A stretch of 64,000 nucleotides of DNA from Colwellia psychrerythraea (GTDB lineage: Bacteria > Pseudomonadota > Gammaproteobacteria > Enterobacterales > Alteromonadaceae): positions 124,001 to 188,000 of the forward strand of contig NZ_JQEC01000057.1 in NCBI RefSeq assembly GCF_000764185.1, written 5' to 3'. A program made the translations under genes and the position numbers. Below, in pieces: positions 31,092 through 40,309 of the stretch; position 1 is the first letter of the stretch; every line of letters starts with the position of its first letter. The notes below the pieces were generated by a model. It saw only the letters and a list, made by a program, of their open reading frames with translations, did no database searches and had not been told where the DNA came from.

Positions 31092-31140
31092 GGCAACACT
31101 AAATGACTAACATAAATTATGTACAACTAAAGAGATAGCT

Positions 31141-31851
31141 ATGGATCAAGCACTAGCGACTATCCCATTGACTAAACTCGCTATAGCATTTATTCCCGTT
31201 GTTTTGGTACTGATTATATTAGCTAACTGGTCACTGCCAAAAAAGCGTACCTTGCATGCTTTAGTGCGCATGTTAGTGCAATTATTACTGGTGGGTTATG
31301 TCTTAAGTTACATATTTGAAAGTCAGAATGCTTGGGTTATTGGCTCATTGCTGCTGATGATGATGTTATTTTCGAGTTGGATTGCGTTAAATAATATTGA
31401 ATCTCCGAGAAAGACACTTTTTCAAAGTGCATTTTTGGCTATTTTTATCAGCAGCCTTGTTGTTTTGTTAGTTATAACTCAAGGAGTGTTGAATTTAGAG
31501 CCTTGGCATCAAGCAAAAACTCTTGTACCACTTGCAGGTATGGTCTTCGCCAACGGTATGAATAGTGTTAGTTTATCTGGTGAACGATTTTTTGCAGAGC
31601 TAAACCGAGGCGAACATTATCAACAAGCGCGTAATATCGCCTTTAAAGCATCAATGATCCCTAATATCAATGCTTTATTTGCGGTTGGTATCGTTTCATT
31701 ACCTGGCATGATGACAGGGCAAATACTGGCTGGTGTCTCACCATTTATTGCCGCCCGTTATCAAATTATGGTGATGTGTATGATTTTTGCTTCAGCAGGT
31801 TTAGCATCGGCAATATTCTTAATGTTAAATAAGACCAAACTGGATAAATAA
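31141..31851 (+). CDS. FetB/YbbM-like membrane permease (UPF0014)
   Basis: Integral membrane protein of 236 aa with about six to seven helices. The signature PLAGMVFANGMNSVSLSGERF and the LPGMMTGQILAGVSPFIAARYQIMVMCMI stretch identify the UPF0014/FetB family. E. coli FetAB, formed with the ATPase FetA, exports iron and helps in oxidative stress. No FetA-like ATPase gene lies beside it, so it is an orphan permease in this window. It follows recJ by 49 bp and may be cotranscribed. Confidence 0.85.
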   Translation: MDQALATIPLTKLAIAFIPVVLVLIILANWSLPKKRTLHALVRMLVQLLLVGYVLSYIFESQNAWVIGSLLLMMMLFSSWIALNNIESPRKTLFQSAFLAIFISSLVVLLVITQGVLNLEPWHQAKTLVPLAGMVFANGMNSVSLSGERFFAELNRGEHYQQARNIAFKASMIPNINALFAVGIVSLPGMMTGQILAGVSPFIAARYQIMVMCMIFASAGLASAIFLMLNKTKLDK

Positions 31852-31995
31852 AGCCCTAAGTTAATCTGAAGTACTTTAGCTTATGCCCAATCTACACATT
31901 TCTTTTCAGAGATAGGTTGAGTGATACTGGCAATAAGGCAGCGAGTACCTAAGTTCAGCGGGTGTTAAGTTAAAATGTAGCGGATAATGTTTATA

Positions 31996-32010
31996 GGCGC
32001 TGTTAGCGCC
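31996..32010. terminator. Short hairpin between converging genes
   Basis: GGCGCT and AGCGCC form a perfect six-base stem around GTT, just beyond the end of the barrel gene. There is no T run, so termination is uncertain. Confidence 0.35.
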
Positions 32011-32032
32011 ATTCAAAGTGAATAGGGTTAGT

Positions 32033-33208
32033 TTACCAAGCGATACTAAGGTTTAACGAATAACGTCTGTCTGATTCGTCACCATGCTCAGGGCCGGTTT
32101 GTTCTTCATAGGTAGCGAACCCGAGTCGGAACACTGATGCAGTAAAATCAATGCCTGCTGTTAAACCCCCTTGATAAATACCTGTGGCGATTTCTAGAGA
32201 CGACCAACTGTTATCATAGATTAATCCTGAGATACCAAAGCGTAAGCGTTTCATAAAGTCACTATCTTCATAATCGCTATAACTTACAACATCATTTACA
32301 TCTAAATCATAGAGTCGGTATTCATTGGCATTAAATACATCAACATAATCTAATGCAATACGTGTTTTTTTGATGAAAGGGATATTAGGTTCAATTGAGG
32401 CGCCAATGTTAACCGTTGTCGGCTGTCCGCCATAACTATCGTCAAAATCTAGACTTCCTATATTCATAATGCTTAAACCAATTGCTGGTTTGAGCTCTTT
32501 CATATAATCAAACTGATAAATGGCGCCTAAGTCAATGGAGTAACCATCGCTATCTTTCTCCATCCTATCGCGAATTTCGTCGCCTATATCGTCGCCATTT
32601 AATAAATCTGCGGGCGTTAGTTTGCCTTCAAACGATTTCTGAAAAAGGTATTTAGCACCTAAGCCAAGCTGTAGATCACCATTGCCGACATTCTCTATGG
32701 TATAGGTGTATGCTGCTATTATCCCGCCATAACCACGGCTTTGTACTTCTAAAATTCCATCTATGCTGTTTGCATGTGGGGTTAAGTTAACATCTGTGGC
32801 TGCCAGTAAACCAACACTCCAAGCATAGTTACCATGGTTAATGCTCACTGAACTATAGTTCGCAACATCTATATGGGTACGTTCACCAGAATATTTCTCT
32901 AATACATCAATGATTTCATCTTCATTATCACTGTCGATAGCATCAGTTAAGTCACTCACAATATCGCTAGCATCAGCACTAGCCGTCAAGTTGATACCAA
33001 GAAGCTCGACAATTAAACCATGATCCTTAGCTAAATTAGCAATACCTGCAGGATTAGCGAATACCGAGCTACTGTAACCACCTGATGCTATGTTTGCACC
33101 ACCCATTCCCATAATGCGCATATCGTTGTATAGATAGGCGAGATCAGCTGCATTTGATAAAGGCGCTAATGTAAATCCAGCGAGTGCTGGAATGATCCAT
33201 TTTTTCAT
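32033..33208 (-). CDS. TraF-like outer-membrane barrel protein
   Basis: Exported beta-barrel of 391 aa with a signal peptide ending near SNA (about residue 20). The first strands (ADLAYLYNDMRIMGMGGANIASGGYSSSVFANPAGIA) resemble the TraF_2/PorV-like group that shares the FadL-type ANPA pattern. The C-terminus (RRYSLNLSIAW) fits an outer-membrane protein. The name TraF in databases does not imply conjugation, and no transfer genes are nearby. It is encoded 11 bp after the lipoprotein gene upstream, so the two form a probable operon. Cargo or substrate is unknown. Confidence 0.65.
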   Translation of the reverse strand: MKKWIIPALAGFTLAPLSNAADLAYLYNDMRIMGMGGANIASGGYSSSVFANPAGIANLAKDHGLIVELLGINLTASADASDIVSDLTDAIDSDNEDEIIDVLEKYSGERTHIDVANYSSVSINHGNYAWSVGLLAATDVNLTPHANSIDGILEVQSRGYGGIIAAYTYTIENVGNGDLQLGLGAKYLFQKSFEGKLTPADLLNGDDIGDEIRDRMEKDSDGYSIDLGAIYQFDYMKELKPAIGLSIMNIGSLDFDDSYGGQPTTVNIGASIEPNIPFIKKTRIALDYVDVFNANEYRLYDLDVNDVVSYSDYEDSDFMKRLRFGISGLIYDNSWSSLEIATGIYQGGLTAGIDFTASVFRLGFATYEEQTGPEHGDESDRRYSLNLSIAW

Positions 33209-33219
33209 TATGCAATTCC

Positions 33220-34299
33220 TTAATTTTTATTTAAATAATTAATAATATCATCCATAGTGAAACAGTCTTCACCCTCAGGTACAGCGGAACAGCCTCCAGG
33301 CTTTATTTCTAGTTTAAAGGCATTAATTGATTGTTGAATTTCGGCATCATCATCTTGTCCTGAGCTTTTAATTACCGCTTCAATGCTATCAAAGCCACTA
33401 TTTAAAGCATCTACTAGGTAATCTTTAATATTAAGGTCTTCTTCATCTTGGCTTAGTGGACAGGTATAACAAGCATTTAGTCCGCCATCATTACAAATGG
33501 CGAAGTCAACTTCGCAATAGTTTTTGGTGAAGATGGTACTACCTAGTGCTGTTGACTCTAAAAAATATTCAGACTCACCTTGATAACTGATAGTTAAGTA
33601 GTTATATGTTTTTTCACTACCGTTAGTCGCTGTAAAAGTCACTTCTTCGCTATTATCGACCGTTACGCCAGTTTCACAATTGTTATATGGTGTAGAGAAG
33701 TCGATATCATTTTTATGTTCATAGCTGTATTTAAGCCCACAGCTTGAGCGCAACATAGAGGGGTCATCACCATTTTGATTAGCAGCCCATGCTGCAACAT
33801 TGCCACCAGTAAGTGCATCAATGGCCATGGTGGTTTTTAACACATCAATAAAGCCGGTGATCAAACAAACAGTTTCCTGCGCCGACGTGGGGAATTCTAT
33901 TGATTTGCAACTGCTAGTTTCTAGGTATTCATCGAGTGCTGAACGTGAAACGTCCAAATCTGAGAGTGCTGATGTTGTCGCTGATTCGGTTATCTCAGCG
34001 ACAAAACTTTCAAAAGTAAGTTTTTCGGTAGCGCCATCATCTTCAATCATGGCACGCAATAATACAGGTAAAGTCAAACCTGACTTACCTAAATATGCAC
34101 TGCTTAAATCCACCAAATATTCATTTTTAGGATACGTTTTTTGACAACTTTCATCAGCAAGACGAGCAATAGCTGACTCAAAACTTCCTTTGTCTAAATC
34201 GTTTTGGATGTAATAACGACACAATTCACTTTCGGAATCATTACAAGCATTAATGAATAAACTCGCTGGAATAAAAGCAAGTAGATAAGCTGTCTTCAT
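33220..34299 (-). CDS. Hypothetical lipoprotein, partner of the barrel protein
   Basis: A 359 aa exported protein that I do not recognise. The N-terminus MKTAYLLAFIPASLFINAC is a lipoprotein-type signal with the lipidated Cys at about residue 19. The rest is acidic and contains several cysteines in pairs (CRYYIQ, ESCQKT, SSCGLK, NNCETG, NYCEVDFAICNDGGLNACYTCPL), suggesting periplasmic disulfides. It has a helical middle (about 80-165) and a C-terminal Cys pair (CSAVPEGEDCFTMDD). It lies 11 bp upstream of the TraF-like barrel gene. The two are probably secreted partners of unknown role. Confidence 0.6.
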   Translation of the reverse strand: MKTAYLLAFIPASLFINACNDSESELCRYYIQNDLDKGSFESAIARLADESCQKTYPKNEYLVDLSSAYLGKSGLTLPVLLRAMIEDDGATEKLTFESFVAEITESATTSALSDLDVSRSALDEYLETSSCKSIEFPTSAQETVCLITGFIDVLKTTMAIDALTGGNVAAWAANQNGDDPSMLRSSCGLKYSYEHKNDIDFSTPYNNCETGVTVDNSEEVTFTATNGSEKTYNYLTISYQGESEYFLESTALGSTIFTKNYCEVDFAICNDGGLNACYTCPLSQDEEDLNIKDYLVDALNSGFDSIEAVIKSSGQDDDAEIQQSINAFKLEIKPGGCSAVPEGEDCFTMDDIINYLNKN

Positions 34300-34510
34300 A
34301 GTATTTTCCTTGTATTATTCAATAGCATACTCTACGTATGAAAATGTATTATTAATTAACATTTGAAAGTATAGGCAAAATTATTGAATAACCCTGTTTA
34401 ATCAATATTATTAATAAAGCAATTGAATGTGCCGTTGAAGTCCGCATTGGGCTCAAATGGTCAGTGCAATACATTATTATTGTTAGTTAAATGAATGGGA
34501 GTGTTAATGA

Positions 34511-34729
34511 ATGTTTATCGTTCTGGAAATACATAGACAATCAAAAATAACCTTAAAATGGAGCTATAAAAAACAGGTGCTTTTAATAAGAAAAGATGGG
34601 CTATTTGAAGGTGATGAGTATTTATTGAAGCCACTTTGCAGAGTCTATTTTATTAATAATGTAAACTTTACAGTTACAGGCTTTTTTAAAGCTATTAATA
34701 ATTTGATAAGTAAATATCAATGTATGTAA
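34511..34729 (+). CDS. Doubtful small ORF
   Basis: A 72-codon frame with a GGGAG sequence nine bases upstream. The product is basic and has no domain I recognise. It ends 20 bases before an end fragment of a family-A repeat. It might be a small gene or a remnant; no clear promoter or terminator is visible. It is listed because nothing else explains this 600-bp gap between the lipoprotein and prfB. Confidence 0.25.
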   Translation: MFIVLEIHRQSKITLKWSYKKQVLLIRKDGLFEGDEYLLKPLCRVYFINNVNFTVTGFFKAINNLISKYQCM

Positions 34730-34738
34730 TTGCCAGTC

Positions 34739-34756
34739 TTAATACCAATTTCAATC
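34739..34756. repeat. End fragment of the family-A element
   Basis: TTAATACCAATTTCAATC resembles the terminal repeat of the copy at 29135-29294. No second end is visible within 200 bp, so this is a remnant or a chance match. Confidence 0.4.
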
Positions 34757-34926
34757 GAAACTGGTTCATGAAAAAGTTGTGCTTTAACTAAATAGTAAAC
34801 TTAAGAAATACTTGCATTTTATAGTCATTTATTTACCCCCTATTTTACGTTACAATGCGCCACTATTTGTCTTTTGCCTTGCGATATAACAAAAGACTAC
34901 TCATTAAAATTTATGTTTGAAGATTT

Positions 34927-36025
34927 ATGTTCGAAACAAATCCTATATTAAGTAAATTAAAAGAAATCCGTGAACGCGCTAATTCGCTTCGGGGGTATCT
35001 TTGACTATGATGTTAAAGCTGAACGTTTAGTTGAAGTTTCTCGTGAGTTAGAGCAACCTGAAGTTTGGAATGAGCCAGAGCGTGCTCAAGCCCTAGGTAA
35101 AGAGCGCAGCGCCCTTGAAGAAGTCGTTAATACAATTGTTGAACTTGAAACTGGTTGTGAAGATATCGCAGATTTAGTTGAGCTAGCGGTTGAAGAAGAA
35201 GATCAAGAAACCTTCGACGATGCAGAGGTGGAAGCTGATGCCCTTGATGCAGTACTAGAGAAATTAGAATTTCGCCGGATGTTTTCAGGTGAGCAAGACG
35301 CCAACAACTGTTATTTAGATATTCAATCTGGCTCGGGCGGTACTGAAGCGCAAGATTGGGCTGAAATGCTGATGCGTATGTATCTACGTTGGGGTGAGGC
35401 GCACGGCTATAAAACTGAAGCGATTGAAGTCACTGATGGTGATGTCGCTGGTATTAAAGGCTGTACTATTAAGTACACCGGTGAATATGCTTTTGGTTGG
35501 TTGCGTACGGAAACAGGTGTGCATCGTCTTGTTCGTAAATCGCCATTTGATTCATCGGGTCGCCGCCATACCTCATTTGCTTCAGCGTTTATTTATCCTG
35601 AAATTGATGACAATATTGAGATTGATATCAATCCATCAGATTTGCGTATTGATACTTTTCGCGCATCAGGCGCTGGTGGTCAGCACGTTAACAAAACAGA
35701 TTCTGCCATTCGCATAACTCATGTGCCAACTGGCGCTGTGGTTGCTTGTCAGGCAGACAGGTCTCAGCATAAGAACCGCGCGACAGCGATGAAGCTACTT
35801 AAAGCCAAATTGTATGAAATGGAAATGCAAAAGCAAAATGAAGGTAAACAAGAGTTAGAAGATGGTAAATCCGATATAGGTTGGGGTAGTCAAATTCGCT
35901 CTTATGTACTAGATGATAGCCGGATTAAAGATTTACGAACAGGTGTTGAAAACCGCAATACCCAAGCCGTGTTAGACGGTGATTTAGATAAATTCCTAGA
36001 AGCCAGCTTAAAGTCTGGTTTGTAG
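34927..36025 (+). CDS. prfB: Peptide chain release factor 2, with programmed +1 frameshift
   Basis: RF2 recognises UAA and UGA stop codons. The first 25 codons run from ATG 34927 to CTT 34999-35001, then an in-frame UGA (35002-35004). Reading continues in the +1 frame from GAC at 35003. The site CGGGGGTATCTTTGAC has the G-rich internal Shine-Dalgarno-like sequence and the slippery CTT-TGA-C of E. coli prfB. The joined product is 365 aa, the exact E. coli length. The GGQ motif is in [15 protein letters not shown], and the stop-codon tripeptide region is SPFDSSG. RF2 thereby controls its own synthesis. The gene is followed by lysS, the conserved order. Confidence 0.96.
34995..35005 (+). promoter_or_regulatory. 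prfB: Programmed +1 frameshift site of prfB
   Basis: GTATCTTTGAC with the preceding CGGGGG: low RF2 lets the ribosome slip from CTT to TTT at the UGA, assisted by the internal G-rich sequence pairing with 16S rRNA. This is the established autoregulation in enterics; here it is read directly from the sequence. Confidence 0.93.
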
Positions 36026-36048
36026 CAGTAATCATAGATTAACCAACA

Positions 36049-36160
36049 TTGAGGTAAGCACTTTAGCGTGTTTACGTCATTCCCGAAGTGTCTTATCGGG
36101 AATCCATGAACACATTATGGATTCACTGAAGGTAATAGAGGAAAGACATAGTTACCTCAA
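36049..36160. repeat. Small inverted-repeat element (family C) between prfB and lysS
   Basis: A 112-bp stretch with perfect 9-bp ends (TTGAGGTAA and TTACCTCAA). Inside are two consecutive hairpins: ATTCCCGA/TCGGGAAT (36079-36103) and AATCCAT/ATGGATT (36101-36123). The first resembles widespread ATTCCC-type intergenic repeats. It has no coding capacity. It could end prfB transcripts, but no T run is present. Confidence 0.6.
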
Positions 36161-36211
36161 CAAGGTGTGAATCACACATTGAAAAATTAAAGATAACTTT
36201 GAGAAATTAAC

Positions 36212-37786
36212 ATGACAGATAAAGCCAATAATGCACCCGTAGCACAAGATGAAAATAAACTGATTGCTGAGCGCCGTGTAAAACTTGAAAAGATTCGCTC
36301 TAATTGTTCAGCTAATGGTTTTCCTAACGATTTTAATCGTGAACATTTAGCTGCAGACATTCAAGCTGAACACGGTGAAAAAACCAAAGAAGAGCTTGAA
36401 GGACTACAAGTTACATATGCTATTGCCGGCCGTGTTATGGCAAAACGTGGACCATTTTTAGTAATACAAGACTCGTCAGGCCGTATTCAAGGCTACGCTG
36501 AAAAAACAGTGCAAAAAGAAATCCGAGCTAAATGGGGTTCATTAGACATTGGCGATATTGTTGGTATTAAAGGTATTTTACATAAATCAGGTAAAGGTGA
36601 TCTTTACGTGAATATGGATGAGTACTCGCTATTAACCAAATCTTTACGCCCATTACCAGAAAAATTTCACGGCTTATCTGATCAAGAAACTAAGTATCGT
36701 CAGCGTTACGTTGATTTAATTATCAATGAAGATACTCGTAATACTTTTAAAATTCGTTCAAAGATTGTTGCTGGTATTCGTAACTTCTTAACGCAGCGTG
36801 ATTTTATGGAAGTAGAAACACCGATGCTGCAAATCATACCGGGCGGCGCAACAGCTAAGCCATTTATGACCCATCATAATACTTTTGATCTTGATATGTA
36901 CCTACGTATTGCGCCAGAGCTTAACTTAAAACGTTTAGTGGTAGGTGGTTTTGATCGTGTGTTTGAAATTAACCGTAGTTTCCGTAACGAAGGTATTTCA
37001 ACCCGTCATAATCCAGAATTCACTATGATTGAATTCTATCAGGCCTACGCTGATTATCATGACCTGATGAATACCACCGAAGAAATGTTACGTACTATTG
37101 CCCAAGATGTATTAGGTACTACCACTATTCGTAATACCGTTAAGAATGCTGATGGCGAAGTAGTAGAAGAAAAATTCTACGACCTCGGTAAGCCGTTTGC
37201 ACGTTTATCAATGGTTGATGCTATTTTGAGTTACGGTAAAGACCATCGCGCGGCAGCAAGCCTTGATGAAGCTGTATTACGTGACCCAGAAAATAACTTC
37301 GATGCAATCAAAGCCATGGCGAAAGCGGTTGGTGTTAAAGAAAGTAGTGCTTCAAAAGTTTGGGGCCCAGGTAAATATATTTGTGAAATCTTTGAAGAAG
37401 TAGCAGAGCACTTATTAGATCAACCTACATTTATCACTGAATACCCGTGGGAAGTTTCACCACTGGCACGTCGTAATGATAACAATTCATTTATTACTGA
37501 TAGATTTGAGTTCTTCGTTGGCGGTCGTGAATTAGCCAATGGTTTCTCAGAGCTTAACGATGCTGAAGATCAAGCTGAACGTTTCCAAAAACAAGTGGCA
37601 GAAAAAGATGCTGGCGATGATGAAGCCATGCATTATGATGCCGATTATATCAATGCCTTAGAGTACGGTTTACCGCCAACGGCAGGTGAAGGTATTGGTA
37701 TCGACCGTTTAGTGATGTTGTTTACTGACTCACCAACGATCAAAGACGTAATTTTATTCCCACATATGCGTCCTGAAGCGGAATAA
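36212..37786 (+). CDS. lysS: Lysyl-tRNA synthetase, class II
   Basis: Charges tRNA-Lys. The 524 aa have an N-terminal OB-fold anticodon-binding domain (about 65-165; [24 protein letters not shown]). The class II catalytic core has motif 1 around FMEVETPML, motif 2 [20 protein letters not shown] and motif 3 [14 protein letters not shown]. The N-terminal 20 residues are polar. It is slightly longer than E. coli LysS (505 aa), mainly through internal insertions near residues 300-330. It follows prfB as in most gammaproteobacteria, with a repeat element between. Confidence 0.97.
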   Translation: MTDKANNAPVAQDENKLIAERRVKLEKIRSNCSANGFPNDFNREHLAADIQAEHGEKTKEELEGLQVTYAIAGRVMAKRGPFLVIQDSSGRIQGYAEKTVQKEIRAKWGSLDIGDIVGIKGILHKSGKGDLYVNMDEYSLLTKSLRPLPEKFHGLSDQETKYRQRYVDLIINEDTRNTFKIRSKIVAGIRNFLTQRDFMEVETPMLQIIPGGATAKPFMTHHNTFDLDMYLRIAPELNLKRLVVGGFDRVFEINRSFRNEGISTRHNPEFTMIEFYQAYADYHDLMNTTEEMLRTIAQDVLGTTTIRNTVKNADGEVVEEKFYDLGKPFARLSMVDAILSYGKDHRAAASLDEAVLRDPENNFDAIKAMAKAVGVKESSASKVWGPGKYICEIFEEVAEHLLDQPTFITEYPWEVSPLARRNDNNSFITDRFEFFVGGRELANGFSELNDAEDQAERFQKQVAEKDAGDDEAMHYDADYINALEYGLPPTAGEGIGIDRLVMLFTDSPTIKDVILFPHMRPEAE

Positions 37787-37857
37787 TTAGCAGTATTAAC
37801 TATATCGTCGCTTTACTATAGCTTTGAGCTTTAGTAACTATTAGCGAATATAAAGGT

Positions 37858-37912
37858 AAAGCCTGGTGTAAAGCTCGTAAATAAAGCTATACACTGGGCT
37901 TTTTTTTTTTTT
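37858..37912 (+). terminator. Intrinsic terminator after lysS
   Basis: AAAGCCTGGTGTAAAGCT and AGCTATACACTGGGCTTT form a long stem with two small interruptions, followed by a run of about twelve Ts. It lies 72 bases after the lysS stop codon. Confidence 0.85.
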
Positions 37913-38056
37913 ATCTTATGGCTCTGTTCATCTTATCTGTAATTGCGTAGATTAGTGCCACCATACGATCAATCATTATAAAAATAATATCACGCTGAGC
38001 TAGGTATGGTTAACAGGCTCAACGGCGTGAAAAGCAAAAAAGTTCTGGGGTAATAA

Positions 38057-39403
38057 ATGGGTGTTTCAAGAGGCGGCTTTAGTTCGCGTTTCGGTTTTAT
38101 TATGGCTGCAGCAGGTTCAGCTGTAGGCTTAGGTAATATTTGGGGTTTTCCAACTCAAACTGCAAGTAATGGCGGTGCTGCTTTTGTACTAGTTTATCTA
38201 GTGTTGGCATTTTGTTTAGCTTATCCTGCTTTTATGGCTGAGCTATTAATAGGGCGTTATGGCCAAGCTAACGCCGTTAGTAGTATGCAAAAAATAGCCC
38301 GTAATCCCTGGCAAAGACGTTTTGGTTTTGTTGTTGGTTTTGGCGGTATTATTTGTGCAGCACTCATTTTAAGTTTTTATGGCATTATCGCTGGTTGGAT
38401 GATGTCTTACGCTATTGAACCAATAGCAAGGTTAGCGGGTTTAATTGACGCAGCTGATTGGCTTATCAATCATTCGTTAACACGTAATATTCTATTTACC
38501 GCATTTTTTATGAGCCTAACCATATTTATCATTCGCCGGGGTGTTGAACAGGGCATTGAAAAATGGTCTAAACGCTTAATGCCGATGCTCATCGGTTTGT
38601 TGATATTATTAATCATTTACGTATTTACGCTGGAAGGCTCAAAGGAGGGGTTTTCTGCTTACTTAAATCCAGACATATCCCGTGTATTTGAACCCGACTT
38701 GCTAATAAGTGCTTTAGGGCAAGCGTTTTTCTCCTTGTCACTGGGCACCAGTGTGATGATCATTTATGGCTCTTATATTGCTAAAAAAGAAAACTTAGTC
38801 ACTCTTGGCGCACAAGTAACCCTTATAGATGTTTCTATTGCCTTTTTAGCTGGCCTATTAATTATTCCTTCTATGTATGTAGCACAGGCCCAGGGTGTTG
38901 CTATATTTGCAGAAGACGGTAGCTTAATATCTGGCTCTAACTTGGTATTTACCGTACTACCGGCGCTTTTTTCGGGTATGGGTTTGGTTGGTTTATTTGT
39001 TGCTTTTGGCTTTTTTGTTTTAATGTCGATAGCAGCATTAACATCGAGTATCTCAATGCTTGAAGGACCCGTGTCGTTTGCGGTAGAACGTCATGATATG
39101 TCACGTGAACGAGCTACAACTTTTATTGGTTTAGGTATTTTAGTATTAAGTATTATTATAGTGTTAAATTTAGAATGGATGTTAGATTTTGTCGCCATTC
39201 TATCAACGCAATATGGCCAACCAATTATTGCCATGCTGTGCTGTGTATTTGCTACATGGATATGGCATAGAAGTGATATCTTAGCGGAGATTAAACAAGG
39301 CAATGATACTGTTGAGCACAGCCTCTTCTGGAAGATTTGGCCTTGGTATACTAAGTTTGTTTGTCCGACAGCTATAGGTTTAGTTTTTTGGCACTCTCTT
39401 TAA
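38057..39403 (+). CDS. Sodium-dependent transporter, NSS/SNF family
   Basis: Integral membrane symporter of 448 aa with about eleven to twelve helices. TM1 carries the family's RFGFIMAAAGSAVGLGNIWGFPTQTASNGGAAFVLVYL signature with the unwound GxGN region and sodium-site residues. TM6 is in AFFSLSLGTSVMIIYGSYI. TM8 has the ALTSSISMLEG segment that contributes sodium ligands. The substrate (an amino acid or amine) cannot be told from sequence. A GGGGT sequence precedes the ATG. It is transcribed alone. Confidence 0.93.
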   Translation: MGVSRGGFSSRFGFIMAAAGSAVGLGNIWGFPTQTASNGGAAFVLVYLVLAFCLAYPAFMAELLIGRYGQANAVSSMQKIARNPWQRRFGFVVGFGGIICAALILSFYGIIAGWMMSYAIEPIARLAGLIDAADWLINHSLTRNILFTAFFMSLTIFIIRRGVEQGIEKWSKRLMPMLIGLLILLIIYVFTLEGSKEGFSAYLNPDISRVFEPDLLISALGQAFFSLSLGTSVMIIYGSYIAKKENLVTLGAQVTLIDVSIAFLAGLLIIPSMYVAQAQGVAIFAEDGSLISGSNLVFTVLPALFSGMGLVGLFVAFGFFVLMSIAALTSSISMLEGPVSFAVERHDMSRERATTFIGLGILVLSIIIVLNLEWMLDFVAILSTQYGQPIIAMLCCVFATWIWHRSDILAEIKQGNDTVEHSLFWKIWPWYTKFVCPTAIGLVFWHSL

Positions 39404-39538
39404 CCGCTCTTATTTGAAATTTATGCGGTCTGCTAAGTCGGAGTAACCGTGTGTTCTTGTAGCAGACTACATGTCACACACTCTGCCTTGTCTAAATACT
39501 AACATCTTGCTGTAAAGCTATTAAATATTGAAAGTTGC

Positions 39539-40231
39539 TTAAAGCCTTGGCCAGTTTAACTGCCAAGGCTTTTTTATTGCTGCTAATTGCTCAATAAGCG
39601 CTTCATTAAGGTAATACTTGCCTTTTGTCGGTAGGGAAGTGAACTCGAACTCTTCGCCTAAATAGCTAAACTTGAGCGAATAGGCGTGGAGATAACCTCT
39701 GTCTGCGATTGACTGACTGTAATATAAAGGATCACCGACAATAGGTGCGCCAATACTTGCTAATGCAACGCGTAATTGATGAGTTTTACCTGAGTGAGGT
39801 TTGAGTAAATATAAACGTTGTTTATTGGCAATGCTGAATGAAAAAAATTGAGTGATTGCTGGGTTTTCCATGGTGCGTAATAATTTAAACATACCGCGGC
39901 GGCTCTTAGCCATATCGCCTTTAATTAAACCCTGTTTTTTACTCGGCTTTTTGTCACTAATGGCAAGGTAGTACTTTTCGATGTCATGGTCATTAAATAG
40001 CTTGCCAAAGACTTGGGCACAGGTAAGGTTTTTGGCAAAGATAACTAAGCCAGAAGTCATTTTATCTAAGCGGTGCACTGGAAAAAGTTCAGCATCTACA
40101 TTATGGCGTTGTAGTTGTTTTTTAACTAAAGAGAACAGTCCTGAGCCGAGATCTCCTTCATCATGAAAATTTATTCCTGCATTTTTATCAACAACTATAA
40201 AGTCAGTATGTTCTGTAATAGTTTTAAACAT
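39539..40231 (-). CDS. RluA-family pseudouridine synthase (TIGR01621-like)
   Basis: Predicted RNA pseudouridine synthase of 230 aa. The catalytic Asp lies in VHRLDKMTSGLVIFAKN; YYLAISDKKPSKKQG and LLKPHSGKTHQLRVALASIGAPIVGDPLYY are the expected flanking blocks. There is no N-terminal S4 domain, which fits the short RluA-like TIGR01621 subgroup. The target RNA is unknown. It is divergent from the peptidase gene at 40310, and its start region AT-rich stretch (40232-40309) must hold both promoters. Confidence 0.88.
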   Translation of the reverse strand: MFKTITEHTDFIVVDKNAGINFHDEGDLGSGLFSLVKKQLQRHNVDAELFPVHRLDKMTSGLVIFAKNLTCAQVFGKLFNDHDIEKYYLAISDKKPSKKQGLIKGDMAKSRRGMFKLLRTMENPAITQFFSFSIANKQRLYLLKPHSGKTHQLRVALASIGAPIVGDPLYYSQSIADRGYLHAYSLKFSYLGEEFEFTSLPTKGKYYLNEALIEQLAAIKKPWQLNWPRL

Positions 40232-40309
40232 TTAAATTAACCGAAAAGGATTTATGTTTGCTATGATAATTCAAACTCTTATATTTTACCCTTTTTACAG
40301 GATGTTATT

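Noticed and set aside
32033-33208. Conjugation locus because of the TraF-like name
   Set aside because: No other transfer genes, relaxase or coupling protein in the window. The family name refers to a barrel domain found widely outside conjugative elements.
34970-36025. prfB start at 34970 or a frameshifted pseudogene
   Set aside because: The in-frame UGA at 35002 with CTT before and GAC after is the standard programmed frameshift of RF2, and the joined protein has the normal 365 aa.
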